Shown: piece by piece, positions 17,805-26,804 of the stretch
How the letters are laid out: each line of letters opens with the position of its first letter
How positions within the stretch are numbered: the stretch's first letter is position 1
DNA from: RUG695 sp050943135
GTDB lineage: Bacteria; Planctomycetota; Planctomycetia; Pirellulales; Thermoguttaceae
Assembly (NCBI GenBank): GCA_050943135.1
Contig: JBMNOP010000003.1
Span: 1-64,000, forward strand
DNA length: 64,000 nucleotides
Direction: 5' to 3'
Made by a program: the position numbers and the translations under genes
The notes under the pieces: generated by a model
Database searches by the model: none
What the model saw: only the letters and a program-made list of their open reading frames with translations
What the model was told of the DNA's origin: nothing

Positions 17805-18605
17805 ACAAGTTTGGACATGAACTGAGAGACAAACAAGGGAAGAGATCGGAACCTCTATTCCCGGAAGCCCAAGCATTAACCCAAGGAGAGCAGAAGTGGG
17901 CGTCAAATCGTGCCTGTCTTGAAGGGGTTTTCTGGATTCTTCGATTCTTGTGCCCGATGGAAAGATATTCCAGAACCCTTCTCCTCGGGGAGCACCTGCC
18001 GGCGGCGGTGCGCAGGAGCGGCGGGAAGCCGATCTCTTTGGGGATATCTGGCGGCATATGCTACAACCTGAGGTACCAAAGGGCGGCTCCGATAGGAGAA
18101 GGTCTTCGCGGACGGAACATTTTCATCCTCAAAAAAAGGGAGGAAAGCGTCGAAAAGACGCTCACCAGGGGAAGGGAACAAAGCTTATGGTGGTGGCAGA
18201 TGGTCAGGGGATACCTTTCGGGATTGAGCTTGCTGGCACAACGCCCCATGAGTCTACGTTGATTGAGAAGATGTTTGACACCATTCGGGCTCCTCGTTCG
18301 GGAAGAGGGTGAGCAAGAAGGCGCTTTCCGAGACTGATCTATGATCAGGCGGCAGAGATTCAGCCATTTCATAAGCGTCGGAAGAGCGAGCGAAAGACAG
18401 ATCCGGTCTGTCTTCAGCGTTCGAATCATAAGGTCAAAGTTCAGGATAGGTTCAACCGTCGACGACATCGTCGACGGTTGAACCTCGAGCCGACGAATGC
18501 TTGGCTTCAAAATTTTCATAGAGTTTTGGTTCGGCTTGATCATAGAATTACGATGGATGTGGGATTTGTCTATCTGGCGTGGATGATGACGTGTAGGCGG
18601 TTATG
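17805..18605 (+). pseudogene. Decayed IS5-family transposase
   Basis: Pieces of one IS5 transposase follow each other in shifting frames. They are ELRDKQGKRSEPLFPEAQ then KWASNRACLEGVFWILR (17820-17945); CARWKDIPEPFSSGSTCRR in the next frame (17948-18010); GDIWRHMLQPEV to KGTKLMVVADGQGIPFG with PHESTLIEKMFDTI (18012-18310) in a third, then a stop; and RLIYDQ, RRRHRRRLNLEPTNAWLQNF and VYLAWMMTCRRL in the 3' part (18330-18605). The DDE context is visible (VVADGQGIP, NAWL) but at least two frameshifts and an internal stop make it non-functional. It separates the polyamine operon from the GDPD gene. A perfect 36-nt palindrome lies inside it. Confidence 0.8.
18450..18485. repeat. Perfect inverted repeat inside the transposase remnant
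   Basis: Two 17-nt arms, GGTTCAACCGTCGACGA and its exact reverse complement, separated by CA. No T tract follows, and the site lies inside what was transposase coding sequence for an RRRHRRR segment, so it is not an evident terminator. Confidence 0.85.
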
Positions 18606-18614
18606 AACGAATTT

Positions 18615-19559
18615 TTACTCCGCCTCTTCCTTGTAATACTGCTTCATCGCTTCAAAGCAAATATCGGGCCGGTCGGTTCCGAAACCGGCGGCCCCTAAAT
18701 CGGCAAGACGCTTGTAGTGTTCCGGCGTTTCGGCTGCGTGCAGATCCCAGGGCATCAATTGCACTTCAATGTTCGGGTAGTTAGCATGGATGTAGTCGAG
18801 TGTTTCAGCCAGAAATTTTTCGCTTGGGCGTGTAACGCCGTCATCGTTAAAATGAACGTGAATTTGCATCCTGTCAACGTGGGCGAATTCATCTTTTTTG
18901 AGCTGTTCGATGATCGGTCCGACTTTCTCTTCCCCGGCACCGAGACCCATCCAAAAGAGTGTCTCGGAATCGGGAGCGACTCTTTTCCAGTTGACCAGGT
19001 CCTGATACCGACCCGTGGCCAGGATTACCTGTGAGTGAAGCCCATCGGTCTCGCGTGCCAGCTGTTCGAAATTGACATTTTTCACATCGATCAGCACCTT
19101 ACGCTTTGGGTCATTTCGTAACGCCTGGCAAATCTCACCGAGTGAAACAACCCTCTGTCCTTTAAACTCTTCGCCACGGAACGCCCCGACATCGATTTGT
19201 TGAACTTCTTTCCAGGTCAAATCTTCGATACGTTTCGCTCTCATTTCTTCCGGCGCATCGGGAAGAATTCGCCGAAAATCCCCATCATGGAACATCGCCA
19301 GTATACCATCTTTGGTTGTGCGGATATCAACCTCGGGAATACCGTTACACCCTTGAAGTTCCCATGTAAAAAGGAGGGAAGGGAGCGCGTTTTCCGGTGC
19401 CAGATCTCCAGCGCCCCGGTGAACACAGACAGAGACGTCGGCACAATCGACATGATCACGTATATTCCAGCGGACCCTGATCCCTTCGTTTGCCGGGAGA
19501 GATGTGACGGCAAGGAGTAAAAGAGCAAGAAAAGCGATTACGATTTTGTGGTGAGACAT
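18615..19559 (-). CDS. Secreted glycerophosphodiester phosphodiesterase
   Basis: A 314-residue protein with a signal peptide (MSHHKIVIAFLALLLLAVTS). The GDPD catalytic set is present: VHRGAGDLAPENALPS (HR...EN), then EVDIRTTKDGILAMFHDGDF, which supplies the metal-binding E-x-D and the second catalytic His in HD. The C-terminal GFGTDRPDICFEAM is a typical GDPD ending. It hydrolyses glycerophosphodiesters to glycerol 3-phosphate and an alcohol outside the cytoplasm. ATG 19559 is preferred to an in-frame TTG at 19583. The gene starts 25 bases after the stop of the upstream kinase gene, on the same strand. Confidence 0.9.
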   Translation of the reverse strand: MSHHKIVIAFLALLLLAVTSLPANEGIRVRWNIRDHVDCADVSVCVHRGAGDLAPENALPSLLFTWELQGCNGIPEVDIRTTKDGILAMFHDGDFRRILPDAPEEMRAKRIEDLTWKEVQQIDVGAFRGEEFKGQRVVSLGEICQALRNDPKRKVLIDVKNVNFEQLARETDGLHSQVILATGRYQDLVNWKRVAPDSETLFWMGLGAGEEKVGPIIEQLKKDEFAHVDRMQIHVHFNDDGVTRPSEKFLAETLDYIHANYPNIEVQLMPWDLHAAETPEHYKRLADLGAAGFGTDRPDICFEAMKQYYKEEAE

Positions 19560-19584
19560 TTTACTTTTCTTTCTGTTGGGCAAT

Positions 19585-22500
19585 TCAGCTTATAATGCTG
19601 CGTAAAAGGGAGAGTAATTCATTTCGGGGAAGACTACCAAATCCACGAAATGCCATTTCGTTTAGAATACGCGATATCGTTTTATTGTCGGGACGAAATT
19701 GTGGCGATTCATTTTTTTTGCCTGGTGTATAGAAGTCGGCCGGGTGTTCTTGCCCGGATTTCATCCCGGCCATCCGCTTATGGTGATCGACGATAACTTG
19801 GAGCATTCGCAGAACAGCTTCTTCTTTCGGGCGCTCTCCGGGATATTCGTAGTTCCAGAAGAGGTTCCACATTCGTAAGATCGCGTCGTCTCCCCCTGAG
19901 ATGAGAGCCGATTGGGTGATGTTAACGGCTAAACAGTTGGCACCGGCGGTTTTCCCCGTCAAGGTGCGCTCGAGTTTTCCGCTCGGTATCCCCCAGAGGC
20001 GAATCGTACCGTCTTTCCCCGCTGAAACAAGTCTTTGTCCGTCGGGGAGAAAGAGAAGAGACGTGATACCCCCGAGGTGTCCCGAAAGACGCTTAGGTGT
20101 TTGTCGTCCTTCGGCTTCCAGATCGAAGAGAAGAATTTCTCCTTCCGAATCAGCTCCGGCTCCCCATTTTCGGTCGGGGGAGAGCGCCGAGGCGATGACT
20201 TCGCTGTTGAACCCTTCGTAATAACGTAAGGGAGAAAGATTACGCGCATCCCAAAGTGTAATACGTTTTCCGCCACTGGAGAGAATATAAGCCCCGTCGC
20301 GACTGAACTGGAGCGAAAGAAGGTTCTCGTCACCGTCCGAGGTGCTGTTAATCTTTTCTCCCGTTTTGGCGTTCCAGAGTGCGATTGCTCCCCAGCTACT
20401 TGCCGAAGCGATTATGGTACTATCGGGAGCGAACCGGACCTGGGTGATATTTGTGACCGGTGCGGCCATCTTACGGACCATCTTTCCGGTAGTCAAGTCC
20501 CAGAGTCGGATGGTTTTATCCCAGCTTCCGGAAATTGCGAAACGCCCATCGATTGTCATATCAACCGATCGAACCCAATCGTAGTGGGCGGTCAGTTCCG
20601 AGACGAGCTCTCCTTTCGGAAATCTCCAAAGACGGATCACTTGGTCTTTGCCCGATGAGATGGCGAGCTTGCCGTCATAGGAAAGAGCAACGGTGGAAAT
20701 CGAATCTTCGTGCGCTTGGAACATTGCCCCCGAAACGGCGTCATCGAGGGAGGTAACGGTCGAGTAGGGGCCAATGAGCGTTGGCAGGTTAAGTGTTCCG
20801 CGGACATTTTGCCAGCCGTCGATTCGGCGTGCCCTGTCGAGCGAAGTAATTGCATCACCGTACCTTTTTTCTTTAATGGCGGCTTTCATCTCGGCAATGA
20901 GCGAATCCATTGCAGACTGTCGCTGAGAAATTTCTTCGGAGCTGCTGACCATGCAGACCATCAGTGGCGCGATGATCTGAGATGTTCGATTGCAGAGTAG
21001 ATCGATACTCCAAATTTGCAGTGAACTTCTCTGAACCTGGGTTAGAAGAAATCGATGTTTTGCGTCCATCCAAAGGGCATTGACGGTTCCCGAGAGCCCC
21101 CTATAGGTGCGCAGACAGCGTCCGCTGCGCAACTGCCAAATTTTGAACGAGGAATCGAACGAACCCGTTGCCCCCCATTCCCCGTCCGGAGTAACATAGA
21201 GCGCCGTTACGTTGCCCTTATGTCCTGCCATTGTAAGGATTTTCTCGTTGGTGGCCGTGTTGTATTGACAGACAGTATCGTCGAGCACCGAAAGTCGGAG
21301 CGTCCCTTCTTCATTGTGGGCGTCTTGTTTTTTCCCCCAGCGGATCCGTCGGAAGTTTTCGTCCGGTGCCAGTGACGCCAGTAGCTCTGCATCTTCTGGT
21401 TTGAGCGATGTGGGAAGATCCCCCCCCTTATAACGGAGTGTTACGGTTCGAGCGTCTTTCCGAACAATGTCGCGACGATAATCGGTGCTGATGGCGATTA
21501 ATTTTTCCGAATTGTCTGACTTGAAGCTTGTTGTTTTAAATTCGACCAGGGTCTCCCCGGAAGCGGCTGAGACCAAACGCATTTGGTTCTGAGATGTCGG
21601 AACAATAAAAAGGTTTTCCTCTGCATTGGTATAGACAGCGGGGGAGCCTTTACCCGGCGCCGTCCAGAGAATAAACCGACCTGTGCAACGCGATTCGTCG
21701 GCGGAAACTTTTTTACATCGCTCGAGAGCTCTGGCGAATTCGGGACGCTGGCTGTCGAGTTCGACGGCCTTGCTCAGAGATTGAAGTGCTCCGCGGGGGT
21801 TGGCCCGTTCGCGTTGAAGAAGCCCGAGAGCATAATGGGAGTAAGGGTCTGAGGGGTTGTGCTTTGCAAGCTCCTCCATTCGGTCGAGTGCCTGCAAATC
21901 ACTGATCAAACCAAACCGCCAGTCGATCATCGTCGAGTTAAAGGTGATTTGGGGATGCCAGCTACACATCGAAACAGCTTTGTGTATGTCTCTAACTGCT
22001 TCACTGGTTTTCCCCAGTTCGAGCATTGAAATGGCACGATTACTCAGTGATTCCGCATTCGACGCGGTATGAGATGGTTTTGCACGTGGGTATGTCTGGC
22101 CGAAAACCTCGTGGTGGATATCGATCAGTCGGTCGGCGATGAATCCCATCGATTCGGGACGCTCCGACGGATTCTTCCGGAAACAATGTCGGAACAATTC
22201 GATCATTGATGGGGGAATGGCCGGACGCTTTTCGGACGGAGGGATTTTCAAAAAGATTTCGAAAACCTCGGCAGCGGTCTGTCCTCCTTTTTTACAAGGG
22301 GAACGTCCATGGAACATGGTCAGTATTGAAACAGCCCAGGACCAGATATCGGATTGCTTTGTAATTTCGGGTTGTTGACCTACGGTAATCAGGTCTTCCG
22401 GGACTGAGCCGCTTTCCGATGAAATAAAGACATCCGGCATGCCGGGTGTACCTTCCCTGATATTTGTTTTGGTTTCGTCCTGATAGAGCGAAAAGGCCTC

Positions 22501-23433
22501 GTATTGCTCCGGGGAACAATACGAGGGGGTCATTCCTTCACATGCCTGAGACGGGATCCCGTCGAGTTGTTCACGTCCCTCACCGATCGCCTTGGCAAGC
22601 CCGAAGTCTGTGACTTTGGCAGTCTCCCCCGCCATCATCACGTTTCCCGGTTTAATGTCTAAATGGAGAAGCCCCTGGTTGTGGGCGTGTTCGAGTCCCC
22701 AGGCAAACTGAATTGCGATATCGAGAATTCGCGTAAGTATCTCTTCCTTGGTCCCCTGATAGAGGCGCCCGTCGGCGATCCAGTCCTTGAGGGTACTGTC
22801 GGCGACATATTCGGCAAAGACCCGAGGGATGCCCCCGATCCTGCGGAAAAAGTAGCAGGTGACGATATTGGTATGCAGTCCCAAATCCATCCAGGTCTTG
22901 CATTCCCGTTCAAACGCCTGTTTCCCACTTTCGGAAAGAACAAAAGCCGGCTTGGGACTCTTGACGGCAAAATCGATATCCCACTCCAGGTGATGTACCC
23001 GGTGAACCATCCCGACCCCTCCTTCGGCATAAGGGACCCCGGGGGCCAGTTCAAGGACCTGATACCTTTTCCCGAGAAGAAAGTCTCCGGGTTTCCAAAT
23101 CCGGAATTCGTCCCCTTCGCTTTTGTCTCTTTCCGCATCACCCAGTCCAAGCTGCCTTGTGACCGTGGCAATTCGTTGGTTGGAGTCTTCGCCGGGGGGG
23201 CGGACCTTGGAGGCTGACTGTGCAGGAAGAGCAGTAACAACAGTTGTTCTTTTCCCTGATTTTTTTGCGGACTCTTCCTTGTCGGTCTGGTTCGATGGCG
23301 ACGTAGACCGACGGGTGGCGGTGACGACCAATTTTTTGTGACATACAGGACAAGAAACCCCACCGCCGCTCAGCTCGGTGTCAAGCTGAATCGTTGCCTG
23401 GCATTGCGGACATTTGATCTTATGTACAGTCAT
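19585..23433 (-). CDS. Ser/Thr protein kinase with zinc ribbon, TPR and WD40 repeats
   Basis: A 1282-residue cytoplasmic signalling protein. An N-terminal zinc ribbon (C8, C11, C28, C31) precedes a Hanks-type kinase domain: glycine loop GGVGMVHRV near 140, Lys158 in FAVKSPK, catalytic loop HLDIKPGNVM (257-266) and DFGLAK (276-281). The catalytic-loop Arg of HRD is Leu, which suggests activity without the usual activation-loop control. About 60 extra residues lie between the SPEQ motif and the SDIWSW motif. TPR-like helices (HNPSDPYSHYALGLLQRE) follow at about 450-580, then WD40 blades in two sets (for example SGKDQVIRLWRF and SGSWDKTIRLWDL). Substrates are unknown. Such fusions are frequent in planctomycetes. 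Confidence 0.9.
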   Translation of the reverse strand: MTVHKIKCPQCQATIQLDTELSGGGVSCPVCHKKLVVTATRRSTSPSNQTDKEESAKKSGKRTTVVTALPAQSASKVRPPGEDSNQRIATVTRQLGLGDAERDKSEGDEFRIWKPGDFLLGKRYQVLELAPGVPYAEGGVGMVHRVHHLEWDIDFAVKSPKPAFVLSESGKQAFERECKTWMDLGLHTNIVTCYFFRRIGGIPRVFAEYVADSTLKDWIADGRLYQGTKEEILTRILDIAIQFAWGLEHAHNQGLLHLDIKPGNVMMAGETAKVTDFGLAKAIGEGREQLDGIPSQACEGMTPSYCSPEQYEAFSLYQDETKTNIREGTPGMPDVFISSESGSVPEDLITVGQQPEITKQSDIWSWAVSILTMFHGRSPCKKGGQTAAEVFEIFLKIPPSEKRPAIPPSMIELFRHCFRKNPSERPESMGFIADRLIDIHHEVFGQTYPRAKPSHTASNAESLSNRAISMLELGKTSEAVRDIHKAVSMCSWHPQITFNSTMIDWRFGLISDLQALDRMEELAKHNPSDPYSHYALGLLQRERANPRGALQSLSKAVELDSQRPEFARALERCKKVSADESRCTGRFILWTAPGKGSPAVYTNAEENLFIVPTSQNQMRLVSAASGETLVEFKTTSFKSDNSEKLIAISTDYRRDIVRKDARTVTLRYKGGDLPTSLKPEDAELLASLAPDENFRRIRWGKKQDAHNEEGTLRLSVLDDTVCQYNTATNEKILTMAGHKGNVTALYVTPDGEWGATGSFDSSFKIWQLRSGRCLRTYRGLSGTVNALWMDAKHRFLLTQVQRSSLQIWSIDLLCNRTSQIIAPLMVCMVSSSEEISQRQSAMDSLIAEMKAAIKEKRYGDAITSLDRARRIDGWQNVRGTLNLPTLIGPYSTVTSLDDAVSGAMFQAHEDSISTVALSYDGKLAISSGKDQVIRLWRFPKGELVSELTAHYDWVRSVDMTIDGRFAISGSWDKTIRLWDLTTGKMVRKMAAPVTNITQVRFAPDSTIIASASSWGAIALWNAKTGEKINSTSDGDENLLSLQFSRDGAYILSSGGKRITLWDARNLSPLRYYEGFNSEVIASALSPDRKWGAGADSEGEILLFDLEAEGRQTPKRLSGHLGGITSLLFLPDGQRLVSAGKDGTIRLWGIPSGKLERTLTGKTAGANCLAVNITQSALISGGDDAILRMWNLFWNYEYPGERPKEEAVLRMLQVIVDHHKRMAGMKSGQEHPADFYTPGKKNESPQFRPDNKTISRILNEMAFRGFGSLPRNELLSLLRSIIS

Positions 23434-23527
23434 TCTATCTGCCGGCGCCTATTTTGACAAAGCAAACGGATGGAGCCGCCGGTCGGCAGCGGGAAGGCTA
23501 AAAATAAAAACAAATACGCCTTAACTT

Positions 23528-24715
23528 TTACCCTTTGGGGGTGTTTCGATACTCGTTAAAGAGCGACTCGAGCTCCTCGAACGAAAGAGGAGTATCGTGG
23601 AACAGAACCCGGTAACAGAACGACAGGGTTCCTCCTTTTTCGAGGACTACCGTTCCGTCGAGTTGCGTTCCTGGTTCAAAGTCTTTGATCCCGAACGGGT
23701 TGACGGCGAAGAGTCCATAAGTCCGAACATGATACCACGAAGGATAACGGAATCCTGACGGGTGGTTCATGATATTGACACCTGCCGCGGTCAGTGGGAT
23801 CGAGTCGGGAGTTTGGGCATCGACTTTTGCCAGTTCCGCATCGGCCAGACGAAGGGGAACCGGACCATAATAATCGACCCACGAGGCACGTTTTCCCCAA
23901 GCATCTTCATCCTCCTGACGCTGACTGTTGAGGACATGTCCTCCCCAGTTCTTGGAACGTTCATTAGCGGCTACGTCCATTGCCCCCGGAGTCCGGTAAC
24001 CGAACAAACCTTCTTTGGTATCGGCCAAGGTCACCTTATCGACATTCGCCGAGAGCTTGACGTCGTAGTCGATATAGCGCAGCTCGGGGCGCTCGGGGAG
24101 GACTCCGAAGGTGATGGTGCGGACATCGATACAAAGGGGCGTCGCGCCCGGTTCGGGGATCCATGCAGTCGAGACTTTTACGGCGACCGAGTGAGCTTCC
24201 TCTGTAATCGAAAGGAGTGCCTGCTGAACGATCTGACCTCGATCAGGACCCCAGAAGTCGGCACCGTTAACGTCACCATGGCTAAACCAAAGTGATCGGT
24301 GGTGGATGTGGTCCTTATTCGCTGTGATGCTGTCGAGGCGTGAATTGGCGAGAATGTTCCTGAGAACGGGGTTTTTTTCAGCAGCCGGATCGTCTCGTTC
24401 GTCCATTGGAAAACCACGGGTCATCAGCGTGCCGGCAGCAGAGCAGATCGGCCAGACAATCGGGGTGCCGAGGAAACGATGAGTGTCGTAGGAACCTGTT
24501 ACCGGCCCCCCTTTCGGGTCGATATCGGCATCGGGACGGTACTGTGCGAAAAATTCACCGTCAACCAATATGGTGATAATCCCCTGATCGTTTTTTTCGT
24601 AGGTGACCGAACCTTTCGGGGCATCGGCATAGAGAGTCGCACACAGAAAAAAAAGGAAGGCCAAAGAGAGACGAATTCCGCTTCGAACAACGGGCATAGA
24701 GCTAAGTACTGACAT
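23528..24715 (-). CDS. Secreted DUF6807 (PmoA-like) family protein
   Basis: A 395-residue protein with an N-terminal hydrophobic segment (SLAFLFFLCATLYA) that fits a signal peptide. The motif DHIHHRSLWFSHGDVNGADF and a C-terminal GVNIMNHPSGFRYPSW are characteristic of planctomycetal DUF6807 proteins, often annotated as methane oxygenase PmoA although no monooxygenase chemistry is implied. ATG 24715 has AAAGG 14 bases upstream; ATG 24696 is an alternative. Members tend to sit with sugar oxidoreductases and glycosidases. The function is unknown. Confidence 0.85.
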   Translation of the reverse strand: MSVLSSMPVVRSGIRLSLAFLFFLCATLYADAPKGSVTYEKNDQGIITILVDGEFFAQYRPDADIDPKGGPVTGSYDTHRFLGTPIVWPICSAAGTLMTRGFPMDERDDPAAEKNPVLRNILANSRLDSITANKDHIHHRSLWFSHGDVNGADFWGPDRGQIVQQALLSITEEAHSVAVKVSTAWIPEPGATPLCIDVRTITFGVLPERPELRYIDYDVKLSANVDKVTLADTKEGLFGYRTPGAMDVAANERSKNWGGHVLNSQRQEDEDAWGKRASWVDYYGPVPLRLADAELAKVDAQTPDSIPLTAAGVNIMNHPSGFRYPSWYHVRTYGLFAVNPFGIKDFEPGTQLDGTVVLEKGGTLSFCYRVLFHDTPLSFEELESLFNEYRNTPKG

Positions 24716-25092
24716 CGAACCCCAATAACCTTTCTTTACTGCGGAGATGACGGTAAACCGGAGAAGAGCCTTCTTTCAGCCTACCCACAACCGGTATTTA
24801 TAGCAAAAATTTCCCGGATGTCCAGAGAAACCGTTTGCTAAGGATTAATTTCATCGGTGTCGGCCCGGATGTTTTTACTCACGCGAAAATCCGTTAAAGT
24901 CGCTACAAGCCACCCGGCCGTTCTTGTAAAAGATGAAATGTGACGAAAAAGCAGTTTTTTGCGGGATAAATCGATTATAATGACATTCGCCAGGTTTCCG
25001 AGGGAACAGTTGGAGCATGTGTGTGATGTGTTGAATGCGGTCTCTGGTTGCGGAAGGGTTAAAACAAAAAACACGGTGGCAGAAAAACGATT
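24716..25092. other. Divergent intergenic region with a candidate -10 box
   Basis: These 377 bases separate the minus-strand DUF6807 gene from the plus-strand secreted protein. No gene was recognised. A TATAAT at 24976-24981 facing right could be a -10 element for the 25093 gene, but there is no good -35 box at 16-18 bases. Confidence 0.4.
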
Positions 25093-25692
25093 ATGAAATC
25101 ATTTACGCACTGCTCGATGTTCCGATTTCTGGCGCCTTTGGCGATCTTCCTCCTAAGAATTCCGCTCGGCGCGGAAATCGAAAACAGAGGGTCTACCGCC
25201 TGTTTTTGGGGCAAGCCGGGAGAAAGGACGACCTACAGTCAGCCGTACCGGCCGACGATGGCGCCTGAGATCCCGTATGGTCCGACCGCACGGGAGCAGG
25301 AAATGATGAAACGGAAGCTCCCGATGACTCCCGAGGAGGCGTTGACGGTGGTTATGTCCGACGGATGCTCTTATCGCGTTTACTACAAGGAATCGATTCG
25401 ATATCGGCCTGTCACAGAGTATAAGATGGTTTTCGAACCGATACGGAAAACCGAGAGGGTTCCGGTCGAACAGATCAACCCCTATACGGGCACGCTTGAT
25501 ACTCAATGGTACGATGAGACGACCGAAAGCGCCTTTCCCGTTCTTCACGAGAAAGAAGTAGTAAGTTACGTGCCGGAAAAGGTTTTGCTCCGTGTTTTTA
25601 TTTCAGAGGAGCCATCAACTGATATGACCTATGGTGCGACGGATTCCGGTTCGGCGACGCTTCGTTTTCAAACCGATGTTACCCCCCGCTAA
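25093..25692 (+). CDS. Secreted protein of unknown function
   Basis: A 199-residue protein with a signal-peptide-like N-terminus (MFRFLAPLAIFLLRIPLGA after a short polar leader). The mature part is rich in Pro, Tyr, Glu and Val. It contains near-repetitive stretches of the form YRPVTEYKMV, KTERVPVEQIN and EKEVVSYVPEKV, reminiscent of the Y/V/P-rich repeats of some planctomycete exported proteins. No catalytic motif or conserved Cys pair is seen. The ribosome binding site is weak. It lies upstream of larB with a 165-base gap, so operon membership is unclear. Confidence 0.65.
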   Translation: MKSFTHCSMFRFLAPLAIFLLRIPLGAEIENRGSTACFWGKPGERTTYSQPYRPTMAPEIPYGPTAREQEMMKRKLPMTPEEALTVVMSDGCSYRVYYKESIRYRPVTEYKMVFEPIRKTERVPVEQINPYTGTLDTQWYDETTESAFPVLHEKEVVSYVPEKVLLRVFISEEPSTDMTYGATDSGSATLRFQTDVTPR

Positions 25693-25857
25693 ATCTTGGA
25701 CTGAGGTGTTGTGGGAGGACAACGGCGACCGACCAAGATTATTTTGTCGGCGACATGTTCTTAACGGGAGCTCTCGGTTTCCATTCATGAATGATTTGGA
25801 TCTTACCATATTTGCCATATAAAGCATGTTCAGAACAGAATAGAGAGGATCGCATCG

Positions 25858-26682
25858 GTGCCTGAGATCTTAACAATGATCAGTCGGTTCCTTGACGGCA
25901 AGCTTTCGCCCGAGAATTTTCGTGCCGAGCTTGCTGCATTCCTTTCCTCCACGGCACAGTCCGACCTGGGTGATACGGTCCTTGACGTTGGTCGGGTCGA
26001 GCGGTGCGGATTTCCCGAGGTGATCTATGGGGAAGGGAAGACGGCCGAAACGATCCTCAAAATCATAGAGCGTCAGATGGAACTGGGGGTTCTTCCGCTC
26101 GCCACCCGCGTCTCGGAGGAAAAGGCCCGTTTCATCCTCGAAACCCTACCCGATTTGCACTACAATCCCACCGCCCGCCTTCTTCGGGGGAGTTCCGATA
26201 CAGCCGCTCCCCGGGGCGAAACGTCGACCGACACGGGGAATAATCCGGCAAAGGGAAAGGTCGCTGTGATTTCCGCTGGGACAAGCGACCTTCCGGTGGC
26301 CGAAGAGGCCTTCGAGACAGCGCTCTGGACAGGTGCCGAGACATCTTTGATCAAAGATGTCGGGGTAGCCGGTCCTCACCGTCTTCAGAGCCGGTTGCCG
26401 GAAATCAAAAGGGCTGATGTGGTCGTTGTCGTTGCCGGAATGGAGGGAGCGCTTGCGAGTGTCGTGGGAGGATATGTTTCTTCACCGGTCATTGCTGTAC
26501 CGACCAGCGTCGGATACGGGACCGCATTTGGCGGCATGACAGCTCTTTTCGGGATGCTTAACAGTTGCGCGTCGAATGTGACGGTAGTCAATATCGATGC
26601 CGGTTTCAAGGCCGGTTACGTCGCCGGATTGATTGCTAAGAGAACAGCCGTCTGCGCGGAACGTTGTTCCTCGAATCTTTAA
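25858..26682 (+). CDS. larB: Nickel-pincer cofactor biosynthesis protein LarB
   Basis: A 274-residue protein. The GTG start at 25858 has AGAGAGGAT about 8 bases upstream, and no closer ATG fits. The N-terminal part has the LarB motif RCGFPEVIYGEGKTAETI; the C-terminal half is PurE-like (VISAGTSDLPVAEEAFETA, MEGALASVVGGYVSSPVIAV, SVGYGTAFGGMTALF). LarB carboxylates and hydrolyses nicotinic acid adenine dinucleotide in the first step of the nickel-pincer nucleotide made for lactate racemase and relatives. LarC and LarE are not in the window. The peptidase gene begins 122 bases downstream on the same strand. Confidence 0.93.
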   Translation: MPEILTMISRFLDGKLSPENFRAELAAFLSSTAQSDLGDTVLDVGRVERCGFPEVIYGEGKTAETILKIIERQMELGVLPLATRVSEEKARFILETLPDLHYNPTARLLRGSSDTAAPRGETSTDTGNNPAKGKVAVISAGTSDLPVAEEAFETALWTGAETSLIKDVGVAGPHRLQSRLPEIKRADVVVVVAGMEGALASVVGGYVSSPVIAVPTSVGYGTAFGGMTALFGMLNSCASNVTVVNIDAGFKAGYVAGLIAKRTAVCAERCSSNL

Positions 26683-26804
26683 GTTTTCGTTGCGTTGGTT
26701 CCCTCGGATTTGATTCCCCGCACCCCGTTCCCTTGAGACCAACCATTTTAGAAATTGAAACACAAGAGGCTCCCAGAGGCAGTCGCGAAAGTCAGGTGTC
26801 GAAA

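Noticed and set aside
18061..18543. A 160-codon minus-strand open frame near the polyamine operon
   Set aside because: The plus strand here encodes recognisable IS5 transposase pieces; the minus frame is its shadow.
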